Source: Saprospiraceae bacterium
GTDB lineage: Bacteria > Bacteroidota > Bacteroidia > Chitinophagales > Saprospiraceae
Direction of reading: 5' to 3'
DNA: 41,145 bases
NCBI GenBank assembly: GCA_018057925.1
Contig: JAGPCT010000032.1
Location: forward strand, 1-41,145
Positions 27,441 to 35,881 of this stretch are shown here, one piece after another (the first letter of the stretch is position 1; each line of letters begins with the position of its first letter). Under the pieces are notes generated by a model, which did no database searches, was not told where the DNA came from, and saw only the letters and a program-made list of their open reading frames with translations. The translations under genes and the position numbers were made by a program.

Positions 27441-29101
27441 AAAAAATATTGAAATGGACAAAGAGGTTATTGTTAGCAGCCACCATAGCTGTGGGGATAC
27501 TTTTTTTGTCTCTTGTGATTTATTTTCGGTCTATAAAAGTGGAAAAACCGGATTTTGCACAAAACTTCATCCCTTCACACTTACGTTTTCAACAGATTAA
27601 TGATTCTACCAGGGTAATAGGCAACAATTATTTGGTTCGGGTGGATAGTGGATTATATGAAATGTATATTGAGGGAAAACCTTTTGAAAGAGGCGAAAAT
27701 ATGGGAGCCTTGACGTCTGACTTGCACGAATATCAGGAAGATGCATTTATTCGACAGATTAATAAGATGATACCCAATCCATTTTACCTGAAGTTTTTAA
27801 AGTATATGGTCACCTTCTTCAATCGTCATATTCAACAGTTTATTCCACCAGAAAATCTAGAAGAAATATATGGTGAATCTCTGTATATGAATAGTCGTTA
27901 CGATGATTTGATTGGTTCTCCATATATGCGTATATTAAACTATCATGCGGCACACGATATAGGTCATGCCTTGCAGGATCGCAACTTCGTGGCTGGATGT
28001 ACGTCTTTTGCGGCATGGGATAGGCACAGTGAAGATGGTAAGATGATTGTCGGGCGTAATTTTGATTTTTATGTAGGCGATGATTTTGCAAAAAATAAAT
28101 TGGTTGTATTCATGAAGCCGGACAAAGGCATACCTTTTGCTATGGTTTCTTGGCCCGGAATGACGGGTGTTGTGAGTGGAATGAATAAGCAGCAACTTAC
28201 AGTAACCATCAATGCAGCAAAATCAGCTTACCCGAGTGAAGCCAAAACTCCTGTTTCCATTGTGGCTAGAAATATTCTTCAATATGCGTCAACATTGGAT
28301 GAGGCTATTGCCATAGCACGTCGCTTTGACATGTTTGTTTCCGAATCTTTTTTGGTGTCAAGTGGCAAAGAAGGAAAGGCTGTTATTATTGAAAAGTCAC
28401 CTGAAAAAACTGACGTTTTTTATCCGGATTCTACTCTCTTGTTCTGTTCCAATCACTTCCAGTCAAAGGCATTGAAAGCGGATGAAAAAAATGTTGCATT
28501 TATGAAAAACTCCAGTACGGTTTATCGGTTCAAAAGACTGGAACAACTTACTGCCGGACTTCATGCCAATCCTTCAAATGTGGCTGCTATTCTTCGAAAT
28601 CCTTATGGCATAGATGGGAAGAAAATAGGTTGGGGAAATGAAGATGCACTCAATCAATTTATCGCCCATCATGGTGTAATCTTTAAGCCTGCAAGTGGTG
28701 AAATGTGGGTATCTTCTTCGCCCTACCAGGTCGGAACATTGGTGTATTTTAACCTAAATGACATCTTCAATCATCGCGGATACGGCTTGAACCGAAATAA
28801 GAATATTGCAGCCGACACTCAGATGGTATCCACGATAGTTAGACCATATTGGGAATTCAAGTCATTGGTGGATTCGATAAAAAATGCAAATAAACCAATA
28901 TCTGACTTAACAATCGGAAGAATGGTATCCTTGAATCCGGACTATTATTACGGTTATGAAATTGCCGGAGACTATTACTTTACGCTGGGAAGGAAGGAAT
29001 CAGCATCCAAGAATTACAACAAATCACTTCAATGCGTTATTCCCAATCTATTGGAAAGAAAAGCTATAGAAAAAAAACTTTTAGAAAGTAATAAAAGATG
29101 A
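27437..29101 (+). CDS. Membrane-anchored C45-type NTN hydrolase/acyltransferase
   Basis: The 554-residue protein has one N-terminal membrane helix (LLLAATIAVGILFLSLVIYF, residues 11-30) and then a long periplasmic part. The C45 (acyl-CoA:6-aminopenicillanate acyltransferase-like) domain starts at VAGCTSF with the nucleophile Cys188, followed by GRNFDFYVGDD, GMTGVVSGMN and LTVTINAAKS. C45 relatives hydrolyse or form amide bonds on acyl chains. Relatives occur beside flexirubin-type genes. If Cys188 becomes N-terminal by self-cleavage, as in the family, the catalytic domain would lose its anchor. An acyl transfer or deacylation step on the exported lipid is an inference. Confidence 0.85.
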   Translation: MKKILKWTKRLLLAATIAVGILFLSLVIYFRSIKVEKPDFAQNFIPSHLRFQQINDSTRVIGNNYLVRVDSGLYEMYIEGKPFERGENMGALTSDLHEYQEDAFIRQINKMIPNPFYLKFLKYMVTFFNRHIQQFIPPENLEEIYGESLYMNSRYDDLIGSPYMRILNYHAAHDIGHALQDRNFVAGCTSFAAWDRHSEDGKMIVGRNFDFYVGDDFAKNKLVVFMKPDKGIPFAMVSWPGMTGVVSGMNKQQLTVTINAAKSAYPSEAKTPVSIVARNILQYASTLDEAIAIARRFDMFVSESFLVSSGKEGKAVIIEKSPEKTDVFYPDSTLLFCSNHFQSKALKADEKNVAFMKNSSTVYRFKRLEQLTAGLHANPSNVAAILRNPYGIDGKKIGWGNEDALNQFIAHHGVIFKPASGEMWVSSSPYQVGTLVYFNLNDIFNHRGYGLNRNKNIAADTQMVSTIVRPYWEFKSLVDSIKNANKPISDLTIGRMVSLNPDYYYGYEIAGDYYFTLGRKESASKNYNKSLQCVIPNLLERKAIEKKLLESNKR

Positions 29102-29110
29102 TATTTGGGT

Positions 29111-30436
29111 ATGCAAATGGAATATAAGGATGTCGCTGATGGGCTCTATTATGATCAATTAAAAGGAGATCAATTAAGGAAGTTTCAATTGGAAAAGATT
29201 CGTTCCGTCTTAAAATATGTTGATGTAAATTCGAAATATTATCAGCGTATGTTTAGAGAGGCGGGTTTTAATGCGGATACTTTTTCGTGCTTAGAAGATA
29301 TTGAAAGAATACCATTTACAGATAAAGAACAGCTTCAGCAATGGAATTTGGATTTTTTAAATGTCCATCTTTCCAAGGTCGCCGAATATGTTACTACTTC
29401 GGGCACCTTGGGACGTCCAGTACAATTGATGCTCACAGAACACGATTTGATAAGGTTGGCATATAATGAGGCACGAGGGCTTACTATTGCAGGAATATCT
29501 GCCGAAGATGTTGTACAAATAACGACTACACTCGATCGCCGATTTATGGCAGGATTGGCGTATTATCTGGGTTGTCGGTTAATAGGGTCAGCCACTATCC
29601 GGGTAGGTGTGGGGGCGCCACAACTGCAATGGGAGACTATAATTGACATGAGTCCAACTGTGCTAATCGGTGTACCGAGCTTTATAGTTAAATTGATTGA
29701 ATACGCACAAAAGGCCGGAATAGAAGTCAGAAATTCGTCTGTTAAAAAAGTGGTATGTATTGGTGAACCTATTCGGGAAAGCGGCTTGGAATGGAATAAG
29801 GTCGGTCAATATATCAATGACAATTGGGGAGTGGCGCTATATTCCACTTATGCATCCACTGAGATGGCAACAGCATTTACAGAATGCTACTGTGGGAAGG
29901 GTGGTCATCAACTCAATGAGCTTATTTATACTGAAATTATTGATGAAGAGGGTCATGTCTTGGGGCCTAATATGGTTGGCGAATTGGTTGTAACAACATT
30001 CGGTTTGGAAGGTATGCCTTTAGTACGGTTCAAAACCGGAGATTTAGTGGAACGAATGGAAGAAAAATGCGCCTGTGGGCGGAACTCTATTCGCTTAAGT
30101 CCGGTCATAGGTAGGAAAGGGCAGTTGATAAAATTTAAAGGGACAACCGTATATCCATCTGCTATACAACAAATTTTGGATCATGTTCCGGAAGTGGAGA
30201 CCTATGTAATTGAAGTTGTTTTGAATGAATTTGGCGAAGACCACATTCAGGTTCTACTTGCTGTCAAAGGGGATAAAGAAAGAGTGTTGAAAAATTTGAA
30301 AGAGCAATGTCAGGCGCATATACGGGTGTCACCTGAGTTTTTATTGAGAGAACCATCATTTGTGAATCATTTGCGTAATAGACCTGAAATGAGGAAGCCT
30401 ATAGTGTTTATTGATAATCGAATAAAAAAGGGATAA
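29111..30436 (+). CDS. PaaK-like adenylate-forming ligase
   Basis: The 441-residue protein belongs to the phenylacetate-CoA-ligase-like branch of AMP-binding enzymes. It has the P-loop motif TTSGTLGRPVQLMLTEHDL near residue 95, YASTEMATAFTEC near 250, the FKTGDLVERM motif, a CACGR cluster near 325, and GRKGQLIKFKGTTVYP leading to the C-terminal lid. The ATG at 29111 is used; an upstream TTG and the ATG at 29117 are alternatives. It probably activates an aromatic or acyl carboxylate to a CoA or carrier thioester. As the last gene of the tight run, it may provide the starter or the acyl donor (inference). Confidence 0.87.
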   Translation: MQMEYKDVADGLYYDQLKGDQLRKFQLEKIRSVLKYVDVNSKYYQRMFREAGFNADTFSCLEDIERIPFTDKEQLQQWNLDFLNVHLSKVAEYVTTSGTLGRPVQLMLTEHDLIRLAYNEARGLTIAGISAEDVVQITTTLDRRFMAGLAYYLGCRLIGSATIRVGVGAPQLQWETIIDMSPTVLIGVPSFIVKLIEYAQKAGIEVRNSSVKKVVCIGEPIRESGLEWNKVGQYINDNWGVALYSTYASTEMATAFTECYCGKGGHQLNELIYTEIIDEEGHVLGPNMVGELVVTTFGLEGMPLVRFKTGDLVERMEEKCACGRNSIRLSPVIGRKGQLIKFKGTTVYPSAIQQILDHVPEVETYVIEVVLNEFGEDHIQVLLAVKGDKERVLKNLKEQCQAHIRVSPEFLLREPSFVNHLRNRPEMRKPIVFIDNRIKKG

Positions 30437-30494
30437 TGAGAATATGGATATTCGCTAAGGAGGTCATCGTTATTGATATAAAAAATAATTCTTT

Positions 30495-30992
30495 ATGGAA
30501 CAACGACCTAAGTTAAAGCTACACCTTTCCAATTTTGATATTCTCTTAGAAGTGATGGGATGGCTTATTCTCAGCCTAATCTGGATATATGTTTTGATAA
30601 AATATACGACTTTGCCGGAAACCATTCCTACCCATTATAACCTGAGCGGAGAGGCAGACGACTTTGGTTCTAAGATTACAATTTTGACATTACCCCTAAT
30701 AGCCACTTTTATTTTTATCGGATTAACGGTATTGAATAAATACCCGCACATATTCAACTATCCTACCCAGATAACGCAAAAAAATGCGTTGGAACAGTAC
30801 ACGATAGCAACCGGAATGATCAGGGTACTCAAATTGATGGTTGTGATAGTCTTTGGATTAATAGCCTTACAAACTATCCGAAATACAGGAAGTCAAGCAA
30901 ATTCCCTTGGTAGTTGGATGCTTCCGGTTACAATGGGGATGATTTTTTTACCTTTGATTTATTTTATAGTAAAAATGGTTAAGACAAAATAA
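30495..30992 (+). CDS. DUF1648 membrane protein
   Basis: This 165-residue protein has four hydrophobic segments (about residues 17-38, 62-80, 110-128 and 138-158). The loop LPETIPTHYNLSGEADDFG between the first two is the DUF1648 signature. Family members are often near SdpI-type immunity or regulatory proteins, but the function is unknown. It follows the ligase after 58 bp on the same strand and may be co-transcribed; no functional link to the lipid genes is evident. Confidence 0.85.
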   Translation: MEQRPKLKLHLSNFDILLEVMGWLILSLIWIYVLIKYTTLPETIPTHYNLSGEADDFGSKITILTLPLIATFIFIGLTVLNKYPHIFNYPTQITQKNALEQYTIATGMIRVLKLMVVIVFGLIALQTIRNTGSQANSLGSWMLPVTMGMIFLPLIYFIVKMVKTK

Positions 30993-31000
30993 CGAAAACC

Positions 31001-31014
31001 AATTTGGGTTAAAT
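31001..31014 (+). repeat. Solo copy of the 152-bp element's 3' end
   Basis: AATTTGGGTTAAAT is identical to the end of copy C (34758-34771). It lies between the convergent DUF1648 and lpxB genes. At 14 bp the match could be chance, but the same terminal sequence recurs several times in the window. Confidence 0.35.
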
Positions 31015-31038
31015 AAGAAAAGTTCAATTTTTCGATTA

Positions 31039-32169
31039 TTAACTCATTCTATGGAGTATGTCTAATGCCATTCTTTCTGACACTCCGGCTTCACCGACTA
31101 TCTTCGACAATAGTTGATAATCCTCCAATATTCGACTTCTATGTGGACTATTATCTTCCAAGTTAATTAGTTCTTTTTTTAGATTTTCGGGTGAGAGGTC
31201 TGCCTGGATGAGTTCAGTAACAATAGCTTTGTCGGGAATTAAATTTACCAATGAAATATATTTTATGTGGACAAATGCTTTAGCGATGAGAAAATTAATG
31301 GGGTTAGTCGTGTAGCATACTACTTGTGGAATTTGAAACAGGGCAGTTTCTAAGGTCGCAGTTCCACTGGTAACCATGGCTGAGTGGGCATGATAGAGGA
31401 CATCGTATGTTTGATCTGAAGCGATAAAAACTTGATTTCTCCAATTAGGATAGTATTGTTCAAGAACCGAAATAAAGGTTTCTTCCGGCAATAAGGAAGT
31501 TCGTGCAATGATAAAGTGTTTTTCCGGCATCAGAGCCATTGTCTTGACCATGATAGGGAAAATTTTAGTCAATTCTTGATGCCTACTTCCGGGCAAAACA
31601 GCGATATATTCAGGATTATTGAAAGGAAGAGATGAATGAAAATGAGGATTGGGAACAAATGCCGAAACGGGGTCAGTAAGGGGATTGCCGACATATGTTA
31701 CATCATAATTGAGTTTTTTGTAAAAATCGACTTCAAAGGGTAAAATGCAATATAGTCTATCTACGGATTCTTTGATGATTTGGGCGCGATTGGACTTCCA
31801 TGCCCAAACAGTAGGTGAGATAAAATAGAATACTTTGATGCCCTGCCGATGAGCCCATTTGGCTATTTTGAGATTAAATCCGGGATAATCAATTAGGACT
31901 AATGCATCCGGGCGCCATTCGGTGAGTAAAGTTTTTATTAATTTGAAATTTTTGCGAATGGTGCCAATATTTTTCAGAACTTCGACAAAGCCCATAAAGG
32001 AAAGGTCTTTTAATGTTCTGTGTAATACAACGCCTGCGGATTGCATTTTTGGGCCTCCCCATCCGTGTATGGTGATATCGGGTTTGGCTTCTTTTAATGC
32101 CTTGGCGAGATTGGCACCATGCATATCTCCGGAAGCTTCGCCCGCTAAAAGAAAGAACTTAAACGCCAT
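31039..32169 (-). CDS. lpxB: Lipid-A-disaccharide synthase
   Basis: LpxB condenses UDP-2,3-diacylglucosamine with lipid X to form the lipid A disaccharide at the inner membrane. The 376-residue protein has AGEASGDMHGANLAKAL at the N-terminus, then ISPTVWAWKSNRA, LPFEVDFYKK, VGNPLTDPV, the donor-binding LPGSRHQEL, and VTSGTATLETALF. Length is normal. The ATG at 32169 starts the conserved MAFKFFLLAGEASGD; a longer frame runs into the upstream gene. It overlaps the stop of that gene by 1 bp, so the run surE - small membrane protein - lpxB is one operon. Confidence 0.95.
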   Translation of the reverse strand: MAFKFFLLAGEASGDMHGANLAKALKEAKPDITIHGWGGPKMQSAGVVLHRTLKDLSFMGFVEVLKNIGTIRKNFKLIKTLLTEWRPDALVLIDYPGFNLKIAKWAHRQGIKVFYFISPTVWAWKSNRAQIIKESVDRLYCILPFEVDFYKKLNYDVTYVGNPLTDPVSAFVPNPHFHSSLPFNNPEYIAVLPGSRHQELTKIFPIMVKTMALMPEKHFIIARTSLLPEETFISVLEQYYPNWRNQVFIASDQTYDVLYHAHSAMVTSGTATLETALFQIPQVVCYTTNPINFLIAKAFVHIKYISLVNLIPDKAIVTELIQADLSPENLKKELINLEDNSPHRSRILEDYQLLSKIVGEAGVSERMALDILHRMS

Positions 32170-32495
32170 CAGAAACTGCCGATTAAATCCAAACCAAAAA
32201 ACCAAAGCCACAATGCCACATATACAAGAGTTGGAAATACCAGGCCTCTCATGGAGTTGTAAAATTGATTCCTGTTGAAATAATGGATTACCAATAAGTT
32301 GCCACATAATGCAACAATAGTGAATGTCCTGGTAGAAGAAGGCATTTCACCCCACAATTCCGGTAAAATTCCCATCGACACCAAACCATCCTTGAGAGTA
32401 AGGATGATGGCATATAAAATTATAGGAACAATAGTACCCAACAGTATTCCTGATAAAATGGAATCCTTTTGCAAGAAATTGCCCTTTTGTTTCAT
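32169..32495 (-). CDS. Conserved small membrane protein between surE and lpxB
   Basis: This 108-residue protein has three hydrophobic segments (about residues 14-33, 56-72 and 84-104). The middle loop contains PSSTRTFTIVALCGN and HYFNRNQFYNSMRGL. I know of similar small proteins between surE and lpxB in other Bacteroidota, but none with a function. It overlaps lpxB by 1 bp and follows surE by 1 bp, so all three are likely translated together; a link to lipid A assembly is possible. Confidence 0.75.
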   Translation of the reverse strand: MKQKGNFLQKDSILSGILLGTIVPIILYAIILTLKDGLVSMGILPELWGEMPSSTRTFTIVALCGNLLVIHYFNRNQFYNSMRGLVFPTLVYVALWLWFFGLDLIGSF

Positions 32496-32496
32496 A

Positions 32497-33267
32497 TTAA
32501 AATTCTAAATATTTATACGAAGATATGGAATTATGGTGGGTTAAGTCATAATGTGATGGAACTATTGAAGCATAGCCGTTTGCTAAGGCGTGTAAGTCGG
32601 TATCTTCACCCGCATCTCTGTTGACAAATTCTCCGGTAAGCCAATAATAATCCTGTTTACGAGGATCCGTACCGACAATAAATTCTTCTTTCCAATAGCC
32701 GTTGGCTTGACGACACACTTTCACGCCTTTAAGTTCCTCCTTACTAACTTTTGGGATATTTACATTCAGTAAGTTGCAATCGGGTTGAAAGCCTTGTTCC
32801 ATGATGCTCTCAAGGAGTGTCCGGACAACGTGCTTGGCGGCGGTGAAATCAGCATTGTAGCTGTAGTCCAATAGAGAGAATCCGATGCTGTTGATGCCTT
32901 CTATGGCTGCTTCCATGGCAGCGCTCATAGTACCCGAATAAATGATGTTGACCGATGCATTAGAACCATGATTGATACCTGACAGGCAGAGATCTATCGG
33001 TTGGTTTTTACGAAGAAGGTGTTTAGCTAATTTGACGCAGTCAGCCGGAGTTCCGTTACATTCATAAGATTGAATTCCATCAAAAACATCAACAGAATTG
33101 AGGCGCAATGGATTTTCAATCGTGATAGCATGACCTTGTCCTGATTGTGGGCTGTCGGGCGCTACGACAAGGACATCGCCAAAGTCACGAGCCACCTCCA
33201 CGAGAGCAGCTATGCCGGGCGCAACTATACCATCATCATTGGTTACTAATATTATTGGTTTTTTCAT
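32497..33267 (-). CDS. surE: 5'/3'-nucleotidase SurE
   Basis: SurE dephosphorylates nucleoside 5'- and 3'-monophosphates and related compounds using a divalent metal. The 256-residue sequence opens with the metal-binding VTNDDGIVAPGI. It continues with VVAPDSPQSGQGHAIT, CNGTPADCVKLA, and GINHGSNASVNIIYSGTMSAAMEA, all family marks with intact ligands. It is the first gene of the surE-lpxB operon. A copy of the 152-bp element lies 32 bp upstream, so the promoter is either in the short gap or in the element. Confidence 0.95.
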   Translation of the reverse strand: MKKPIILVTNDDGIVAPGIAALVEVARDFGDVLVVAPDSPQSGQGHAITIENPLRLNSVDVFDGIQSYECNGTPADCVKLAKHLLRKNQPIDLCLSGINHGSNASVNIIYSGTMSAAMEAAIEGINSIGFSLLDYSYNADFTAAKHVVRTLLESIMEQGFQPDCNLLNVNIPKVSKEELKGVKVCRQANGYWKEEFIVGTDPRKQDYYWLTGEFVNRDAGEDTDLHALANGYASIVPSHYDLTHHNSISSYKYLEF

Positions 33268-33298
33268 TGAATATGTTGAATTATATATCTGTTAGTTT

Positions 33299-33450
33299 AA
33301 ACCCGAGTTCAGCAGTAAAGGTTTTGAAAAACCGCATAGTGCTGATTATGAGGGTTAATCCCGATGTAAGAATCGTTTCAATGGTTTCTGTAAACCATTG
33401 ATTACGAGTCGTAAATCAATTCCGCAATAGTCTAATGCGGAATTTGGGTT
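33299..33450 (+). repeat. 152-bp intergenic element, copy A
   Basis: It begins AAACCCGAGTTC and ends GGAATTTGGGTT, giving imperfect terminal inverted repeats. Inside are GGTTTT/AAAACC, a 9-bp hairpin CAATGGTTT (33379-33387) / AAACCATTG (33392-33400) and TTCCGCA/TGCGGAA near the 3' end. It fills most of the gap between surE and aguB. In copy A the outer arm of the central hairpin has TAAGA in place of TACGA. Confidence 0.92.
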
Positions 33451-33482
33451 ATAATTTGTTTGTGACATCGAAATACGATTTG

Positions 33483-34367
33483 TTAATCAATATATCGTTT
33501 TACAATATCGGTATAAGCGTCTATTCTTCGATCCCGGAGAAACGGCCAAATTCTTCGGACATTTTCGCTGCGGTTCATATCTATTTCAACTACTGCATTT
33601 TCTTCCACATTGTCAGAGGAAAGGTGTAATAATTCACCTTGAGGCCCACATACGAAGCTTTGTCCCCAAAACTGTATCCCATTAGTGACACCACTCCAGT
33701 CCGGTTCATGCCCGACTCTGTTGACAGTAATTACGGGCAATCCATTGGCTACGGCATGTCCTCTTTGGATTGTTTGCCATGCATCATGTTGACGCTTTTT
33801 TTCTTCATCCGAATCAGTGCTTTCCCAACCGATAGCAGTGGGATAAATCAAGATTTCAGCACCCGCAAGGCTCATTAAACGAGCGGCTTCAGGATACCAT
33901 TGGTCCCAACATACCAATACGCCTAATCGTCCTATACTTGTATCGATAGGTGTGAAGCCCAGGTCTCCCGGTGTGAAGTAAAACTTCTCATAATAAGCGG
34001 GATCGTCCGGGATATGCATCTTCCTGTATTTACCGGCAATGGAGCCATCTTTGTCAAATACGACTGCTGTGTTGTGGTATAGACCACTGGCTCGTTTTTC
34101 AAATAAGGAGGTGACTAAAACAATATTACATTCAGCAGCTACTTTGCTGAATTCTTCGGTGGATGGGCCGGGAATAGGTTCGGCAAGGTCAAATATCTCC
34201 GGATCTTCAACCTGACAAAAATATATACCGGTATGCAACTCTTGCAACACTATAAGTTGTGCTCCTTGTTCAGCACACCGTCTAATACCATCGATACTCT
34301 TGGCTATATTATTTGTTCTGTCACCATCGCACATTTGTTGAACAAGACCTACTTTTATTGTTGACAT
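33483..34367 (-). CDS. aguB: N-carbamoylputrescine amidase
   Basis: AguB, a nitrilase-superfamily enzyme, hydrolyses N-carbamoylputrescine to putrescine, CO2 and ammonia. The 294-residue protein has the catalytic triad Glu43 (LQELHTG), Lys116 (KYRKMHIP) and Cys153 (LVCWDQWYPEAAR). The surrounding PDDPAYYEKFYFTPGD and GPQGELL are typical of the AguB branch, not of general nitrilases. Agmatine deiminase, which makes its substrate, lies upstream on the same strand, but 452 bp with two repeat copies separate the genes. That gap suggests separate promoters or read-through. Confidence 0.93.
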   Translation of the reverse strand: MSTIKVGLVQQMCDGDRTNNIAKSIDGIRRCAEQGAQLIVLQELHTGIYFCQVEDPEIFDLAEPIPGPSTEEFSKVAAECNIVLVTSLFEKRASGLYHNTAVVFDKDGSIAGKYRKMHIPDDPAYYEKFYFTPGDLGFTPIDTSIGRLGVLVCWDQWYPEAARLMSLAGAEILIYPTAIGWESTDSDEEKKRQHDAWQTIQRGHAVANGLPVITVNRVGHEPDWSGVTNGIQFWGQSFVCGPQGELLHLSSDNVEENAVVEIDMNRSENVRRIWPFLRDRRIDAYTDIVKRYID

Positions 34368-34440
34368 AACGAAGAATATTTAAGTTGATAATATGGTAAA
34401 AAAATAGAGTTTATTTTGGAATGATGTACATAACATTGTT

Positions 34441-34592
34441 TAATCCTATTTCAGCAGTAAAAGTTTTGTAAAACCGTATAGTGCTGATTATGAGGGTTAA
34501 TACCGATGTGCGAGTCGTTGCAAAGATTTCTTTAAACCATTGGTTACGAGTTGTACATTGATTCCTCATTTGTATAATGTTGAATTTAAGTT
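34441..34592 (+). repeat. 152-bp intergenic element, copy B (most diverged)
   Basis: It has the same length and orientation as the others. The core CCGTATAGTGCTGATTATGA is kept, but the ends (TAATCCTATTTC ... GAATTTAAGTT) and the central hairpin (CAAAGATTT/AAACCATTG) are worn. It is the oldest-looking copy. A minus-strand frame through it encodes a 73-codon open frame that is not considered a gene. Confidence 0.88.
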
Positions 34593-34615
34593 CAAATATA
34601 CATTTGTCTTTGGTT

Positions 34616-34767
34616 AAACCCGAATTCTGCAATAAAGGTTTTGTAAAACCGTATAGTGCTGATTATGAGGGTTAATCCCGATATACGAATCGTTTCAATG
34701 GTTTACAGAAACCATTGATTACGAGTCGTAAATCGATTCCGCATTAGACAAATGCGGAATTTGGGTT
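34616..34767 (+). repeat. 152-bp intergenic element, copy C
   Basis: It follows copy B after 23 bp in direct orientation. Both hairpin stems are perfect. Its two loops (ACAG in the central hairpin, AGACA in the 3' hairpin) are the reverse complements of those in copy D (CTGT and TGTCT), so the loops appear inverted within intact stems. It lies 52 bp from the end of aguA. Confidence 0.92.
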
Positions 34768-34819
34768 AAATAGCAAATAGTGAGCATTGTTCAATTGACT
34801 ATTTCAAAGGGATATGTAA

Positions 34820-35848
34820 TTAGTGAATAACTTCTTTCGGAAATTGCATAGTAATGCAGTGCAAAGACCCATGTTGCTGAATTAAGGTATTGCAATCCAC
34901 AGCATATATTTTACGGTCGGGAAAGCATTTTTCCATAGCAATTATTGCTTGGTTGTCTTTATCCTCGTCTCCATATATGGGCAATAAAACTCCGCCATTG
35001 AATATGAGAAAGTTGGCATACGTGGAGGGCAAGCGGTTACCTTCATCATCTAATCTGATTGGACCCATAGGGAGCGGAATAAACCGGTATGGACTTCCAT
35101 CTAATCGCTTAAAGGATTTCAACTGCTCTTCCATTGCCTTCAAAGCTTCATAATGTATATCATTCGGGTCGTCACAAGTTACATAAGTTATTGTTACGGG
35201 ATCGCAGAACCGTGCCAAAGTATCGATATGGGAATCTGTATCGTCACCGGCAAGGAAGCCGTGGTCTAACCATAAGATTCGTTCCAGACCAAAGATTTCT
35301 TTTAATACATCTTCTGTGTCTTCTTTAGACAGTTGTGGATTGCGGTTGTAGCTCAACAGACATTCAGATGTCGTGAGCAATGTGCCTTCACCGTCGCTCT
35401 CCAATGCTCCACCTTCAACAGCCAAGCCGATTGTCGCTATCGGAATACTACTGAAAATTCCTTTTTTAGCCAATTGACGTGTTATCTGGTTGTCGTGGTT
35501 TGCTGGGAATTTCAAGCCCCATCCATTGAATATAAAATCAAAAAGGATAGGTTGCCCATCTTCCAAAATAGTAATGGCGCTGTGATCTCTTGCCCACGTG
35601 TCGTTGGAGGGTACTTGAACAAGTCGTAAATTAGGCTGGTAGGCTGTTTTCAAAAAGTGTGTTACTTCTTCAATATCATGACATACCACCAACACAATTT
35701 GGTGCAGAGAGAGAATGGAAATTATCTCGACAAAGGTAGGTATGACTTTATCCAATAAGCTTGCCCAGTCGCTGTCTGTATGAGGAAAAGTAAAGGCAAC
35801 TGCACTTTGTGGATACCATTCGGCCGGAAATATTCGATTTTTGGTCAT
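34820..35848 (-). CDS. aguA: Agmatine deiminase
   Basis: AguA converts agmatine to N-carbamoylputrescine and ammonia (guanidino-modifying, PPAD-like fold). The 342-residue protein has PAEWYPQSAVAFTFPH, the substrate loop NDTWARDHSAI, FNGWGLKFPANHDNQ, VEGGALESDGEGTLL, and the catalytic Cys331 in HGSLHCITMQFP. The ATG at 35848 is chosen because the family starts there and a -7 box lies just upstream; the longer open frame to 36010 runs through a copy of the 152-bp element. It works with aguB to make putrescine from arginine-derived agmatine. Confidence 0.94.
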   Translation of the reverse strand: MTKNRIFPAEWYPQSAVAFTFPHTDSDWASLLDKVIPTFVEIISILSLHQIVLVVCHDIEEVTHFLKTAYQPNLRLVQVPSNDTWARDHSAITILEDGQPILFDFIFNGWGLKFPANHDNQITRQLAKKGIFSSIPIATIGLAVEGGALESDGEGTLLTTSECLLSYNRNPQLSKEDTEDVLKEIFGLERILWLDHGFLAGDDTDSHIDTLARFCDPVTITYVTCDDPNDIHYEALKAMEEQLKSFKRLDGSPYRFIPLPMGPIRLDDEGNRLPSTYANFLIFNGGVLLPIYGDEDKDNQAIIAMEKCFPDRKIYAVDCNTLIQQHGSLHCITMQFPKEVIH

Positions 35849-35865
35849 CTTTTTAATTATAACCG

Positions 35866-35873
35866 CAAAAATA
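35866..35873 (-). promoter_or_regulatory. -7 promoter box for aguA (TATTTTTG)
   Basis: The minus strand reads TATTTTTG, a match to TAnnTTTG, giving a leader of about 13 nt. The -33 region would fall inside the terminal inverted repeat of element copy D, so the element could influence aguA transcription. Confidence 0.45.
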
Positions 35874-35881
35874 GAAAATAT

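Noticed and set aside
34411-34632. A 73-codon minus-strand open frame inside element copy B, with a related peptide extending aguA upstream through copy D to 36010
   Set aside because: The frame follows the repeat itself. In copy A it has a TGA and in copy C the inverted loop gives a TAA, so it is not conserved as coding; aguA has a proper start and promoter downstream.
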